Shown here: piece after piece, positions 51,269-59,132 of the stretch | How the letters are laid out: the number at the start of each line of letters is the position of its first letter | Position numbering within the stretch: position 1 is the first letter of the stretch | From: Chitinophaga sp. LS1 | Lineage (GTDB): Bacteria > Bacteroidota > Bacteroidia > Chitinophagales > Chitinophagaceae | Reading direction: 5' to 3' | Assembly: GCF_034274695.1 (NCBI RefSeq) | Contig: NZ_CP128362.1 | Location: forward strand, 1,612,001 to 1,676,000 | DNA: 64,000 bases | The notes under the pieces: generated by a model | Told to the model about the DNA's origin: nothing | The model's database searches: none | The model's input: the letters and a program-made list of their open reading frames with translations, nothing else | Program-made: the position numbers and the translations under genes

Positions 51269-52147
51269 TTATGCAACAATCACCTGCAGGGAAGCGGGTT
51301 CTATCCTGAAGAGTACCTCCCCCTGACTGGTAAGGGGTACTGCATCTCCATCTACCTGCAAATAGGCCAGCTCCGGGCTCCTGACCAGGATTTGCTTACC
51401 CATGTAATGGTTCATGTAACTGGTCTTGTCGATATTGCCAATCAGTGAAAAGAAACCCAAAGGTACTAATCCAAAGAAAGGCATAGGTGGCACCACACAA
51501 ATATCCAGGTTGCCATCGAAGACACTTGCGTTTGGCGCCAATTTGAACTCATATCCAAACTGGTTACCATTAGCTACTGTGAACATAAATGCTCTTTGCT
51601 CCAATTGCTGCCCGTCGATATCAATTTTATAGGAAGGCCCTTTGTACTTGTTGAAACTGCTGATCACCAGCTTGGCATAGCCCCACAATCCTCTCTTCTT
51701 CGTATTTCTGAACTGGTCGGCAATGAGGGCATCAAAGCCAACGCCGGCATTGCTAAGAAATAAGTGTTCGTTGGCATAACCGATGTCAATAGGTTTGCGC
51801 TTCCCATTGGCGATCAGTTCCAATGCCAAAGGCACTTTTAGCGGAATCTTCAGCGCCCTGGCCAGGCCATTACCACTGCCCAGCGGTATCACAGCGAGTG
51901 CGGTATCAGTTCCTACCAATCCCTGTGCGATTTCATTGATGGAGCCATCTCCACCTACTGCTACCACTGTATCTACACCGTGGGATGCAGCTTCGCGGGA
52001 GAGGTCAGCACCATGTCCCAGGTATTCCAGGTGTTTAATTTCTACTTGAAAGGCCTTAGGTGTCAGGTACCGCCGGATCACGCCTTCTAGTCGCTTCTCT
52101 CTGTCAGTACCGGCTTTCCGGTTGATGATAAATAATATCTTTCTCAA
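51269..52147 (-). CDS. Diacylglycerol kinase-like lipid kinase (YegS/DagK family)
   Basis: A 292-residue protein with the DAGK catalytic signature: LFIINRKAGTDREKRLEGVI at the N-terminus, VVAVGGDGSINEIAQGLVGTDTALAVIPLGSGNGLARALKI (about residues 62-102; GGDGT-type motif as GGDGS), and DIGYANEHLFLSNAGVGFDA (about 120-140). The C-terminal domain contains LDICVVPPM and VQVDGDAVP-type sequence (YLQVDGDAVPL). It phosphorylates a lipid, possibly diacylglycerol or a sphingolipid-type base, but the substrate cannot be read from the sequence. Between nadC (19 bp) and the SUI1 gene (15 bp). Confidence 0.9.
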   Translation of the reverse strand: MRKILFIINRKAGTDREKRLEGVIRRYLTPKAFQVEIKHLEYLGHGADLSREAASHGVDTVVAVGGDGSINEIAQGLVGTDTALAVIPLGSGNGLARALKIPLKVPLALELIANGKRKPIDIGYANEHLFLSNAGVGFDALIADQFRNTKKRGLWGYAKLVISSFNKYKGPSYKIDIDGQQLEQRAFMFTVANGNQFGYEFKLAPNASVFDGNLDICVVPPMPFFGLVPLGFFSLIGNIDKTSYMNHYMGKQILVRSPELAYLQVDGDAVPLTSQGEVLFRIEPASLQVIVA

Positions 52148-52166
52148 CGCTAGGGATATTTCTGTT

Positions 52167-53030
52167 TTAAATTGCTTTCAGACTCAGGTCAAGACTCACC
52201 GCATGGTGAATGACCGCTCCTGCCGATACGAAATCCACTCCCGTCTTTGCGTACTCTTCGATCGTATCAAGGTTAATGCCTCCTGAAGCCTCTGTTTCAT
52301 ATTTCCCATCTATCAGTAATAATGCCTGGTGCAATTGTGCTGGTGTAAAATTGTCCAGCATAATGCGATGTATCTTTCCAACGGTCAGTGCTTCTTTTAC
52401 ATCATCAAGATTACGGGTTTCCACTTCTATCTGCAAAGGTAATCCGTTCTCTTCGAGGTAAGCAACCGTTCTGTTTACAGCGGCAGTGATGCCACCTGCA
52501 AATTCAATATGGTTATCTTTCAGCATTACCATATCATACAGTCCCATTCTGTGATTAACACCCCCACCGATTTTAACCGCTTCCTTTTCCAATAGGCGGA
52601 AGTTAGGCGTCGTCTTGCGGGTATCCAGCAGTTTGGTATGGTAGCCACTCAGGCGCTGTACGTATTGATTGGTAAGAGTGGCAATGCCGCTCATGCGCTG
52701 CATGCAGTTCAGTACCAGTCTTTCGGCCATGAGCAGGGTATGTACGGAAGCATGCACTTCAAAGGCTGTTTCGCCGGAGGTCATTACTTCACCATCTTTC
52801 TTCAGGGGAGTAAATACGGTTTCAGGGTCCAGCAGGTGGAAAATGGTAGTGGCTACCTCCATTCCTGCTAAAATGCCATTCTCTTTTATCTTCAACCTGG
52901 CACCACCTCTGGCATTTGCCGGTATACATGCGAGGGTAGAGTGGTCTCCGTCTCCGATATCTTCTGCCAGTGCGTTGCGGATAAGGTTTGTTAATGCTGG
53001 TTCCTGTAACATACTATTGCTTTGAGACAA
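52167..53030 (-). CDS. nadC: Nicotinate-nucleotide pyrophosphorylase (carboxylating)
   Basis: A 287-residue enzyme of NAD biosynthesis converting quinolinate and PRPP to nicotinate mononucleotide. Motifs: AEDIGDGDHSTLA (about residues 18-30), ERLVLNCMQRMSGIATLT (about 103-120), LLDTRKTTPNFRLLEKEAVKIGGGVNHRMGLYDMVMLKDNH (about 134-174) and SGGINLDTIEEYAKTGVDFVSAGA (about 248-271). All active-site Arg/Lys/His of the TIM-like barrel appear present. First gene of the nadC, lipid kinase, SUI1 unit; other nad genes are not in the window. Confidence 0.97.
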   Translation of the reverse strand: MSQSNSMLQEPALTNLIRNALAEDIGDGDHSTLACIPANARGGARLKIKENGILAGMEVATTIFHLLDPETVFTPLKKDGEVMTSGETAFEVHASVHTLLMAERLVLNCMQRMSGIATLTNQYVQRLSGYHTKLLDTRKTTPNFRLLEKEAVKIGGGVNHRMGLYDMVMLKDNHIEFAGGITAAVNRTVAYLEENGLPLQIEVETRNLDDVKEALTVGKIHRIMLDNFTPAQLHQALLLIDGKYETEASGGINLDTIEEYAKTGVDFVSAGAVIHHAVSLDLSLKAI

Positions 53031-53065
53031 CGAAAGTAAGAGAATTTTAAATCACGCTTTCAAAC

Positions 53066-53094
53066 AAAAAAAGTCCGGAGATGTACTCCGGACT
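53066..53094 (-). terminator. Terminator after the DUF4783-type gene
   Basis: On the minus strand AGTCCGGAG and CTCCGGACT pair around a 5-nt loop (53072-53094) and are followed by seven T's. It lies 25 bp past the stop of the 53119-53538 gene. Confidence 0.85.
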
Positions 53095-53118
53095 AAACAA
53101 TATCAATCTTAACAATCA

Positions 53119-53538
53119 TTACTTGTTTTCAAAACGAAGCTCGTTGAGTACCATTGAGCCTCCCTTTTTTTGTAAGAAAAAGGACGTACGATATGAACCG
53201 CCGGAGGTACCCATATTACCGATACCGAAGCGGGATCCTCCACCGCCTTCTCCCTGATGGATCAGTTCGAAGGACTTGACCTGATTCTTTGAAAAAAAGT
53301 CTTTCAATATTATTTCAGCCTGTGACTTGCTATAAGAGCTGGATTTACCTGAGATGTTGATTTCAACAGTATTATCAAGATAGCGGGAGAGTGAACCAGC
53401 ATCGCCCGATTTGATGGAGCTGACTACATCTTCAAAAGGTCCTGCAGCAGCGGGATTTAAAGCCGATGCTGACATTGTAAATGCAGTGACAATGCCTGCT
53501 AACAGCACCACTCCCAGCACATACATTATCTTTTTCAT
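53119..53538 (-). CDS. DUF4783-like exported protein
   Basis: With ATG 53538 the protein is 139 residues and starts MKKIMYVLGVVLLAGIVTAFT, a signal peptide. The body (PFEDVVSSIKSGDAGSLSRYLDNTVEINISGKSSSYSKSQAEIILKDFFSKNQVKSF) has the NTF2-like alpha+beta pattern of the DUF4783 family found in Bacteroidota, ending in a beta-rich segment with FFLQKKGGSMVLNELRFE. An upstream in-frame ATG at 53577 would add 13 residues before the signal and is unlikely. Function unknown. Single gene divergent from gpmI. Confidence 0.8.
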   Translation of the reverse strand: MKKIMYVLGVVLLAGIVTAFTMSASALNPAAAGPFEDVVSSIKSGDAGSLSRYLDNTVEINISGKSSSYSKSQAEIILKDFFSKNQVKSFELIHQGEGGGGSRFGIGNMGTSGGSYRTSFFLQKKGGSMVLNELRFENK

Positions 53539-53829
53539 TGCCAGTATTTTAGTAGATAGTAAAGTTTTCATCATCAATGTGAAATGGGCTAAAACTATGC
53601 CAAACTGCGGGTTGACGCGGAAAATACAATTATCGTTGTATCATCCAATTGGTAATTAATGCAAATTTAAAAATATATAAATTTAGATTAAAACTTAAGT
53701 GCGTGTTATGACATCTAAATTCAGAAGGGGCTGATATGAATTTTGCTGCCAAATGATCAAATTACTAGTGGAATTGAAGTATGCTTGTTAACTTTACGAC
53801 CTTACTGCTTTAAAATCTCAACCGGATAT

Positions 53830-55353
53830 ATGGAAAAGAAAAAAGCCATGCTCGTTATCATGGATGGATGGGGACAAGGACAGGTTCCTTCCGCTGACGC
53901 AATAGCAAATGCCAAGACACCTTTCGTGAGCAGTCTTTATTCAAAGTACCCACACAGTACGCTCGTGACTTGTGGCGAACAGGTAGGCTTACCGGACGGA
54001 CAAATGGGCAACTCAGAAGTAGGTCACCTGAACCTTGGTGCTGGCCGTATTGTATACCAGGAACTCCAGCGTATCAATGTAGCTGTCCGCACTGGAGAAC
54101 TGGCATCTAACGCTGTGTTGCAGGAAACTTTCAACTACGCTAAAGACAAAGATAAAGCCCTTCACCTGATTGGTCTGGTGAGCGACGGTGGTGTACACTC
54201 TCATATTACCCATCTGAAAGCCCTGACCCAGATCGCGAAGGAAAAAGGCCTGACCAAAGTATATATCCACGCCTTCACCGATGGCCGCGATACAGATCCT
54301 AAAGGTGGCCTCGGCTACTTCTCTGACCTGCTGCCTCACCTGGCACAAACTACCGGTCAGGTAGCCAGCATCACAGGTCGCTACTACGCTATGGACCGCG
54401 ATAAACGCTGGGAACGCGTAAAACTGGCTTACGATGCCCTGGTAAATGGTACAGGTACCCCTGCTACCGATGTACTGGCAGCTGTAAAAGCTTCTTACGA
54501 AGCGGGTGTAACTGACGAATTTATCAAACCAGTGATCATCACTGACGCTGCTGGTAAACCAGTGACCACCATCCAGGACGGTGATGCCGTTCTCTGCTTC
54601 AACTTCCGTACTGACCGTTGTCGTGAAATCACCCAGGTGCTCACTCAACAGGCTTTCCCTGATTTCGATATGAAACCACTGAACCTGTTCTACACCACCA
54701 TGACTGAGTATGATAAAACATACAAAGGCGTGCACGTGATCTTCGAAAACGATAACCTGACCAATACCCTGGGTGAAGTGCTGGAACAAAACAGCCGTAC
54801 CCAGATCCGTATTGCGGAAACTGAAAAATATCCACACGTATCTTTCTTCTTCTCCGGTGGCCGCGAAAAAGAATTTAATGGCGAACGCCGTCTGATCGTA
54901 TCTTCTCCTAAAGTAGCTACTTACGACCTGCAGCCAGAAATGAGCGCATTCGAAGTAACAGATACCATCGTAGCTGAAATCAACCAGAAATCAGCTGACT
55001 TCATCGCCCTCAATTTCGCTAATGCTGACATGGTGGGGCATACCGGTATCTGGGAAGCCGCTATCAAAGCAGTAGAAACTGTAGATACCTGCGTAAGCAA
55101 GGTAGTTGCAGCTGCGCTGGCGAACGATTATACCGTGTTCCTGACTGCTGACCACGGAAATGCTGACTTCATGGTAAACGGCGACGGTACACCCAATACC
55201 GCTCACACCCTGAATCTTGTACCTTACTTCATCATCAGCAATGATTTCAAAGGTGAAGTAAAACCTGGTAAACTGGGTGACGTAGCACCTACCATCCTGA
55301 CCCTGATGGGATTACCTATCCCTAAGGAAATGAGTGGTAATGTCCTTGTTTAA
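53830..55353 (+). CDS. gpmI: 2,3-bisphosphoglycerate-independent phosphoglycerate mutase
   Basis: A 507-residue enzyme of alkaline-phosphatase fold with two Mn ions. Motifs: AMLVIMDGWGQG (about residues 6-17), GQMGNSEVGHLNLGAGR with the catalytic Ser (about 56-72), HAFTDGRDTDPKGGLGYF, ITGRYYAMDRDKRWERV, and FLTADHGNADFM (about 436-447). It interconverts 3- and 2-phosphoglycerate in glycolysis. I choose ATG 53830 (MEKKKAMLVIMDGWG), because a TTG at 53743 would add 29 residues without family precedent. Codon choice is biased to C-ending, high-expression codons compared with the neighbours. A perfect terminator follows at 55372. Confidence 0.97.
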   Translation: MEKKKAMLVIMDGWGQGQVPSADAIANAKTPFVSSLYSKYPHSTLVTCGEQVGLPDGQMGNSEVGHLNLGAGRIVYQELQRINVAVRTGELASNAVLQETFNYAKDKDKALHLIGLVSDGGVHSHITHLKALTQIAKEKGLTKVYIHAFTDGRDTDPKGGLGYFSDLLPHLAQTTGQVASITGRYYAMDRDKRWERVKLAYDALVNGTGTPATDVLAAVKASYEAGVTDEFIKPVIITDAAGKPVTTIQDGDAVLCFNFRTDRCREITQVLTQQAFPDFDMKPLNLFYTTMTEYDKTYKGVHVIFENDNLTNTLGEVLEQNSRTQIRIAETEKYPHVSFFFSGGREKEFNGERRLIVSSPKVATYDLQPEMSAFEVTDTIVAEINQKSADFIALNFANADMVGHTGIWEAAIKAVETVDTCVSKVVAAALANDYTVFLTADHGNADFMVNGDGTPNTAHTLNLVPYFIISNDFKGEVKPGKLGDVAPTILTLMGLPIPKEMSGNVLV

Positions 55354-55371
55354 TTGATGCACTGACAATAC

Positions 55372-55407
55372 AAAAAGGCCGTTCTGTGAGTACAGAACGG
55401 CCTTTTT
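55372..55407 (+). terminator. Terminator after gpmI
   Basis: AAAAAGGCCGTTCTGT and exact complement around GAGT (16-bp arms), ending in TTTTT. Confidence 0.9.
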
Positions 55408-55491
55408 ATTTTTCCCCATTACCTGTAACTATTCACGTAGGTAAACCGTTTTACGTTTTTAGTGCTCTCGACAGATTTGCTCATGCATCAG

Positions 55492-55520
55492 ATGCGCCGT
55501 CTTCACGGCGCATTATTTTT
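55492..55520 (+). terminator. Second hairpin with T-tract, no gene directly before it
   Basis: ATGCGCCGT (55492-55500) pairs with 55505-55513 around CTTC and is followed by TATTTTTTA. It lies 85 bp beyond the gpmI terminator, with no open frame between. It might end a short non-coding RNA or back up the first terminator. Confidence 0.6.
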
Positions 55521-55578
55521 TACCGCTTACTTTAGCAGCAGTTCAGTTTGCTGTTCCTTTCAATTCCTCATACTTCGC

Positions 55579-55586
55579 TACCTTTG
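55579..55586 (+). promoter_or_regulatory. -7 element abutting the next lipoprotein start
   Basis: TACCTTTG matches TAnnTTTG and lies 4 nt before the ATG at 55591. It rules out the long upstream frame from 55462 as the start and suggests a leaderless mRNA. Confidence 0.5.
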
Positions 55587-55590
55587 CTGC

Positions 55591-56157
55591 ATGAAATTTT
55601 TCTGGACATTACTGACTGGCACTATACTCTTTACATCCTGCAAAACCGGCTCTTCCACCCCTTCTCCAACTGGCAGCGGATACAGGGACCTAAAAGGCTT
55701 CTTTCAGGATGAGCTCAACGGACTGGAACTACAAAAACCCGGGTTATTCAAAACAGTTTCATTGAATACAAAGCATGATAGTGTCACTATCACCGCACCC
55801 GATTCCCTGCAACTACATAATATGCTCGCACCCTTTATGGATGTAGACCTCCACAAACCAAGTTTGCAGGGTGCCTACGATACCATTTTGCTGGCAGATC
55901 AGTTCACCGGCAAGCGTTCCCTGATGTACAAGGCAAAAGATGATGCGACCCTGCCCCAGGAAATTATTATTGAATTGGACAATGCACAACATATCACTGC
56001 CGTACAACTGAACAGACATGTACGCAACCTCGTTTATGAATACGAACAAAACCTCGAGTATCAGCACAATCATCATATCCGGATCACGACAAGACAGCAT
56101 ATCGCTTTCCTGCCCGAAAAAGAACTGGATATTAAGATTGCGATGATGCACCTTTAA
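55591..56157 (+). CDS. Lipoprotein of unknown function (188 aa)
   Basis: ATG 55591 gives MKFFWTLLTGTILFTSC, a lipoprotein signal (Cys near residue 17), then a Ser/Thr/Pro-rich linker (KTGSSTPSPTGSG). The mature domain (about 30-188) is mostly alpha+beta with QDELNGLELQKPGLFKTVSLNTKHDSVTI and a C-terminal RITTRQHIAFLPEKELDIKIAMMHL. No known motif is seen. A -7 element at 55579-55586 supports this start. uvrC begins 17 bp after its stop, so the two are probably co-transcribed. Confidence 0.75.
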   Translation: MKFFWTLLTGTILFTSCKTGSSTPSPTGSGYRDLKGFFQDELNGLELQKPGLFKTVSLNTKHDSVTITAPDSLQLHNMLAPFMDVDLHKPSLQGAYDTILLADQFTGKRSLMYKAKDDATLPQEIIIELDNAQHITAVQLNRHVRNLVYEYEQNLEYQHNHHIRITTRQHIAFLPEKELDIKIAMMHL

Positions 56158-56173
56158 TGACTTTATTGATCAG

Positions 56174-57976
56174 ATGACAGCAGCGGAGTTTTCACAGATA
56201 TCACATACCATTCCCCTTCAACCCGGTATTTATAAATACTATAATGAAGGTGGCGAGCTCCTGTACGTGGGCAAAGCGAAAAGCCTGCGGAAACGGGTGA
56301 GCTCTTATTTTGCAAAGAATCACGATAGCTTTAAGACCAGGAAACTGGTCGAACATATTCATCATATTGAGTTTACCATCGTTGGCTCCGAACAGGATGC
56401 TTTTCTGCTGGAAAACTCACTGATTAAACAGTTCCAGCCTAAGTTCAATATCAACCTCAAGGACGATAAAACATATCCTTATCTCGTGATCAAACATGAG
56501 TCCTTTCCAAGGGTGTTATTTACCCGGAATGTGATTAAGGATGGATCGGAATACCTGGGGCCTTATACTTCCGTGTGGAGAGTCAAAGAACTGATGGAAG
56601 TGATCAGGTACAACATTCCATTACGTACCTGTACACTGAATCTTTCTCCACAGAATATTGCAAAGGGTAAATACAAAGTATGTCTTGAATATCATCTGGG
56701 CAACTGTAAAGGTCCTTGCGAAGGCTTGCAGACAGAAGACGATTACAGAGAAGGCTTGTCGCAGGTAAAGAACATACTGAGAGGCAACCTCTCTCCAATA
56801 TTGCAACTGTTTCGCACACAGATGCAGGAGCATGCTATGAACATGGAATTTGAGAAGGCAGAGATTATGAGAAAGAAGATTGAAAAACTACAGGATTATC
56901 AATCCAAATCCACCATTGTAAATACAAAGGTGGGCCATGTAGATGTCTTCTCTATCATCAGTGAAGGAAACCATGCATATGTGAATTACCTCCGTGTGTT
57001 GAATGGAACAATTGCGGATACAAAAACAGTGACACTGGAGAAAAAACTGGAAGAAGAAAATGAGGAGGTGTTGGCGTATGCGATCAACTATCTGAGAGAT
57101 GCTTTCAAGAGTGTAACAAGAGAGATCATTGTGCCCATTGAAATAGAATATCCGGAAGAGAATGTAATAGTCACTGTACCCAAAGGAGGCGATAAGAAGA
57201 AACTACTGGAACTCTCTGAGAAGAATGTTAATTACTTCAAAGAAGAGTTGCATCGTAAAAAGATCCTGCACCTGGAAGGCAAGAGTGATATGGAGAAGAA
57301 AAAGGTGTTGTATCAGTTGCAGGCAGATCTTGAACTGGTTGATTTACCCACGCATATTGAGTGTTTCGATAACTCGAACTTTCAGGGTGCATATCCGGTA
57401 TCTGCCTGTGTAGTATTCAAAGATGGTGTAGCGTCTAAAAAAGACTATCGTCATTTCAATGTGAAAACCGTAGAAGGGATCAATGACTTTGCTTCGATGA
57501 AGGAGGTCGTATTTCGCCGTTATAGCCGCTTATTGGCAGAGCAGCAGCCATTACCACAGCTGGTGATCATAGATGGTGGTAAGGGACAATTAGGGTCAGC
57601 AATGGAAAGTATCAGGGCATTAGACCTGGTGGGTAGTATGACGGTAGTGGGGCTGGCTAAAAATGAAGAAGAGATTTTCTTTCCGGGCGATAAGGATAGT
57701 ATCAAATTGCCTTATGATAGTGAGAGCCTGAAACTGATAAGAAGAGTACGTGATGAGGTGCATAGATTTGGCATTACTTTTCACAGGAATAAGCGAAGTA
57801 AAGGAACGTTTAAAAATGAGCTGGAAGGAATAAAGGGGATAGGGGAGAACACGGCAACGCAGTTGTTGAAAACGTTCAGGTCAGTGGCAAAGATTAAGTT
57901 GCTGGCGGAGGATGATCTGGTGAAGGAAGTAGGGGCGGCGAAAGCGAAATTGATTTACACTTATTTCCATCCATAA
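56174..57976 (+). CDS. uvrC: UvrABC system protein C
   Basis: A 600-residue excinuclease subunit that cuts both sides of a DNA lesion. It has the GIY-YIG domain (PGIYKYYNEGGELLYVGKAKSLRKRVSSYF, about residues 17-46), a UVR motif (MNMEFEKAEIMRKKIEKLQDYQ, about 220), the RNase H-like endonuclease domain (ECFDNSNFQGAYPVSACVVFKDG, about 395; VIIDGGKGQLG, about 465) and C-terminal HhH motifs (ELEGIKGIGENTATQLLKTF). The four-Cys zinc cluster region of some members is not evident beyond CTLN/CLEYHLGNCKGPC. Ends 5 bp before a pair of hairpins. Confidence 0.97.
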   Translation: MTAAEFSQISHTIPLQPGIYKYYNEGGELLYVGKAKSLRKRVSSYFAKNHDSFKTRKLVEHIHHIEFTIVGSEQDAFLLENSLIKQFQPKFNINLKDDKTYPYLVIKHESFPRVLFTRNVIKDGSEYLGPYTSVWRVKELMEVIRYNIPLRTCTLNLSPQNIAKGKYKVCLEYHLGNCKGPCEGLQTEDDYREGLSQVKNILRGNLSPILQLFRTQMQEHAMNMEFEKAEIMRKKIEKLQDYQSKSTIVNTKVGHVDVFSIISEGNHAYVNYLRVLNGTIADTKTVTLEKKLEEENEEVLAYAINYLRDAFKSVTREIIVPIEIEYPEENVIVTVPKGGDKKKLLELSEKNVNYFKEELHRKKILHLEGKSDMEKKKVLYQLQADLELVDLPTHIECFDNSNFQGAYPVSACVVFKDGVASKKDYRHFNVKTVEGINDFASMKEVVFRRYSRLLAEQQPLPQLVIIDGGKGQLGSAMESIRALDLVGSMTVVGLAKNEEEIFFPGDKDSIKLPYDSESLKLIRRVRDEVHRFGITFHRNKRSKGTFKNELEGIKGIGENTATQLLKTFRSVAKIKLLAEDDLVKEVGAAKAKLIYTYFHP

Positions 57977-57980
57977 ACCT

Positions 57981-58021
57981 AAAAGAGAGCGGGAATTGCG
58001 AATCGATTCCCGCTCTCTTTT
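57981..58021. terminator. Perfect 16-bp hairpin after uvrC
   Basis: AAAAGAGAGCGGGAAT and complement around a 9-nt loop, A and T tracts on both sides, 5 bp after the uvrC stop. Confidence 0.85.
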
Positions 58022-58026
58022 AGCAA

Positions 58027-58061
58027 GAAAAAAGGGATCGCGCAATGCGATCCCTTTTTTC
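58027..58061. terminator. Perfect 15-bp hairpin after gldN
   Basis: GAAAAAAGGGATCGC and complement around GCAAT, bidirectional A/T tracts, between convergent uvrC and gldN and 5 bp after the first hairpin. The two form a tandem pair like those at 2355-2446 and 6225-6302. Confidence 0.85.
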
Positions 58062-58087
58062 TTTTAATCTTTATCTGCGAGCAGCTA

Positions 58088-59122
58088 TTAATACTGCCAC
58101 ATATCCTGTTCTTTGTTGAAGATCTTATCCTTAACAGCCTGACCTTCCAACAATCTCATAGTACCGTCTTTGATATAATCTTTAATCTCACGGTTATAAG
58201 TATTGTTTTCTTTGGTCACATAGCTGGTGAAGAAACGCATTTCAAACAGATCTTCCCAACTCATGGTAGCCGCATCGTTATTCTGGTTGTATACATCGTA
58301 TTTAGCCAGGATAGGACGCATATCAGGATAGTACACCCAGAACAGCGGGATAGCCGCGCGGAAGGAACCATCTTCGTTCATACGGGATACCATTGGAGCG
58401 ATACCGAGGATACGAACTTTCAGTTGGGACGCTTCTTTGTCGAATACCCAGATTTCTTTGATCTTATACTGAACTACAGTACGAGGATCGAATTCATCAC
58501 GGGTAGTTACCATCTTCTCTTCACCTGTTACAGGGTCGATACTACGGATGGTTTTTTCTTCACCGCTCAGTTTATTCTGGATCTCACCGTAAGCGATAGG
58601 GGTAGTGAACCTGTCATCGATAGCGCTGAAGGCTTCTACCTGCTTGCTCTTGATAGCATCGAGCAGGATATTAATGAACAGCTGGCTTGTACCATTTTCA
58701 TCCTCAACATTATATTGAAAAGGAAGGTTCATCTTTTCGCGGGTATCTATCACCTGCCAGATTCTCTTTTCCCAGAATTCGTCATCTGAGCGAATGTGAT
58801 CATAGGCAATAGGCGTACGGTCCTTGATGAAGTTCTTTTCAGAGATACCATCGGTACGCTGTGATTTGCGCGGTGTATCTACCGCCATACCGAAACCATC
58901 CGGGCGCAGTGATGTTCCTGGGGGGGGTGGAGGGGGCGGTGGCGGCGCAACGCTGTTACCTGTAGCAGGATTTACTACGTTAGCATCTTGGGTAGCTGCA
59001 TCAGGGGTCGCCGATTTACGACGTGTACTACCTCCCCGACGTTGTGCATCAGCCTGAGATGCCAGCAGGAGTACCAGCATAAGGGAACACCAACCAATTT
59101 TGTTAAGGATGACTGCTCGCAT
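58088..59122 (-). CDS. gldN: Gliding motility/type IX secretion protein GldN
   Basis: A 344-residue protein with a signal peptide (ILNKIGWCSLMLVLLLASQADAQ). A low-complexity stretch near residues 48-70 includes nine consecutive prolines (from VAPPPP to PPGTS). The conserved GldN/PorN domain (about 95-344) contains DRTPIAYDHIRSDDEFWEKRIWQVIDTREKMNLPF and ILGIAPMVSRMNEDGSFRAAIPLFWVYYPDMRPILAKYDVYN. GldN forms the periplasmic ring with the lipoprotein GldK around the secretion channel. It is the last gene of gldKLMN, 10 bp after gldM. The proline run is encoded by a G/C tract with 8 G on plus (58920-58927), a possible slippage site. Confidence 0.95.
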   Translation of the reverse strand: MRAVILNKIGWCSLMLVLLLASQADAQRRGGSTRRKSATPDAATQDANVVNPATGNSVAPPPPPPPPPGTSLRPDGFGMAVDTPRKSQRTDGISEKNFIKDRTPIAYDHIRSDDEFWEKRIWQVIDTREKMNLPFQYNVEDENGTSQLFINILLDAIKSKQVEAFSAIDDRFTTPIAYGEIQNKLSGEEKTIRSIDPVTGEEKMVTTRDEFDPRTVVQYKIKEIWVFDKEASQLKVRILGIAPMVSRMNEDGSFRAAIPLFWVYYPDMRPILAKYDVYNQNNDAATMSWEDLFEMRFFTSYVTKENNTYNREIKDYIKDGTMRLLEGQAVKDKIFNKEQDMWQY

Positions 59123-59132
59123 AGAAATAATA

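Noticed and set aside
53743..53829. Longer gpmI start at TTG 53743
   Set aside because: Adds 29 residues not expected in the family; ATG 53830 gives the standard N-terminus.
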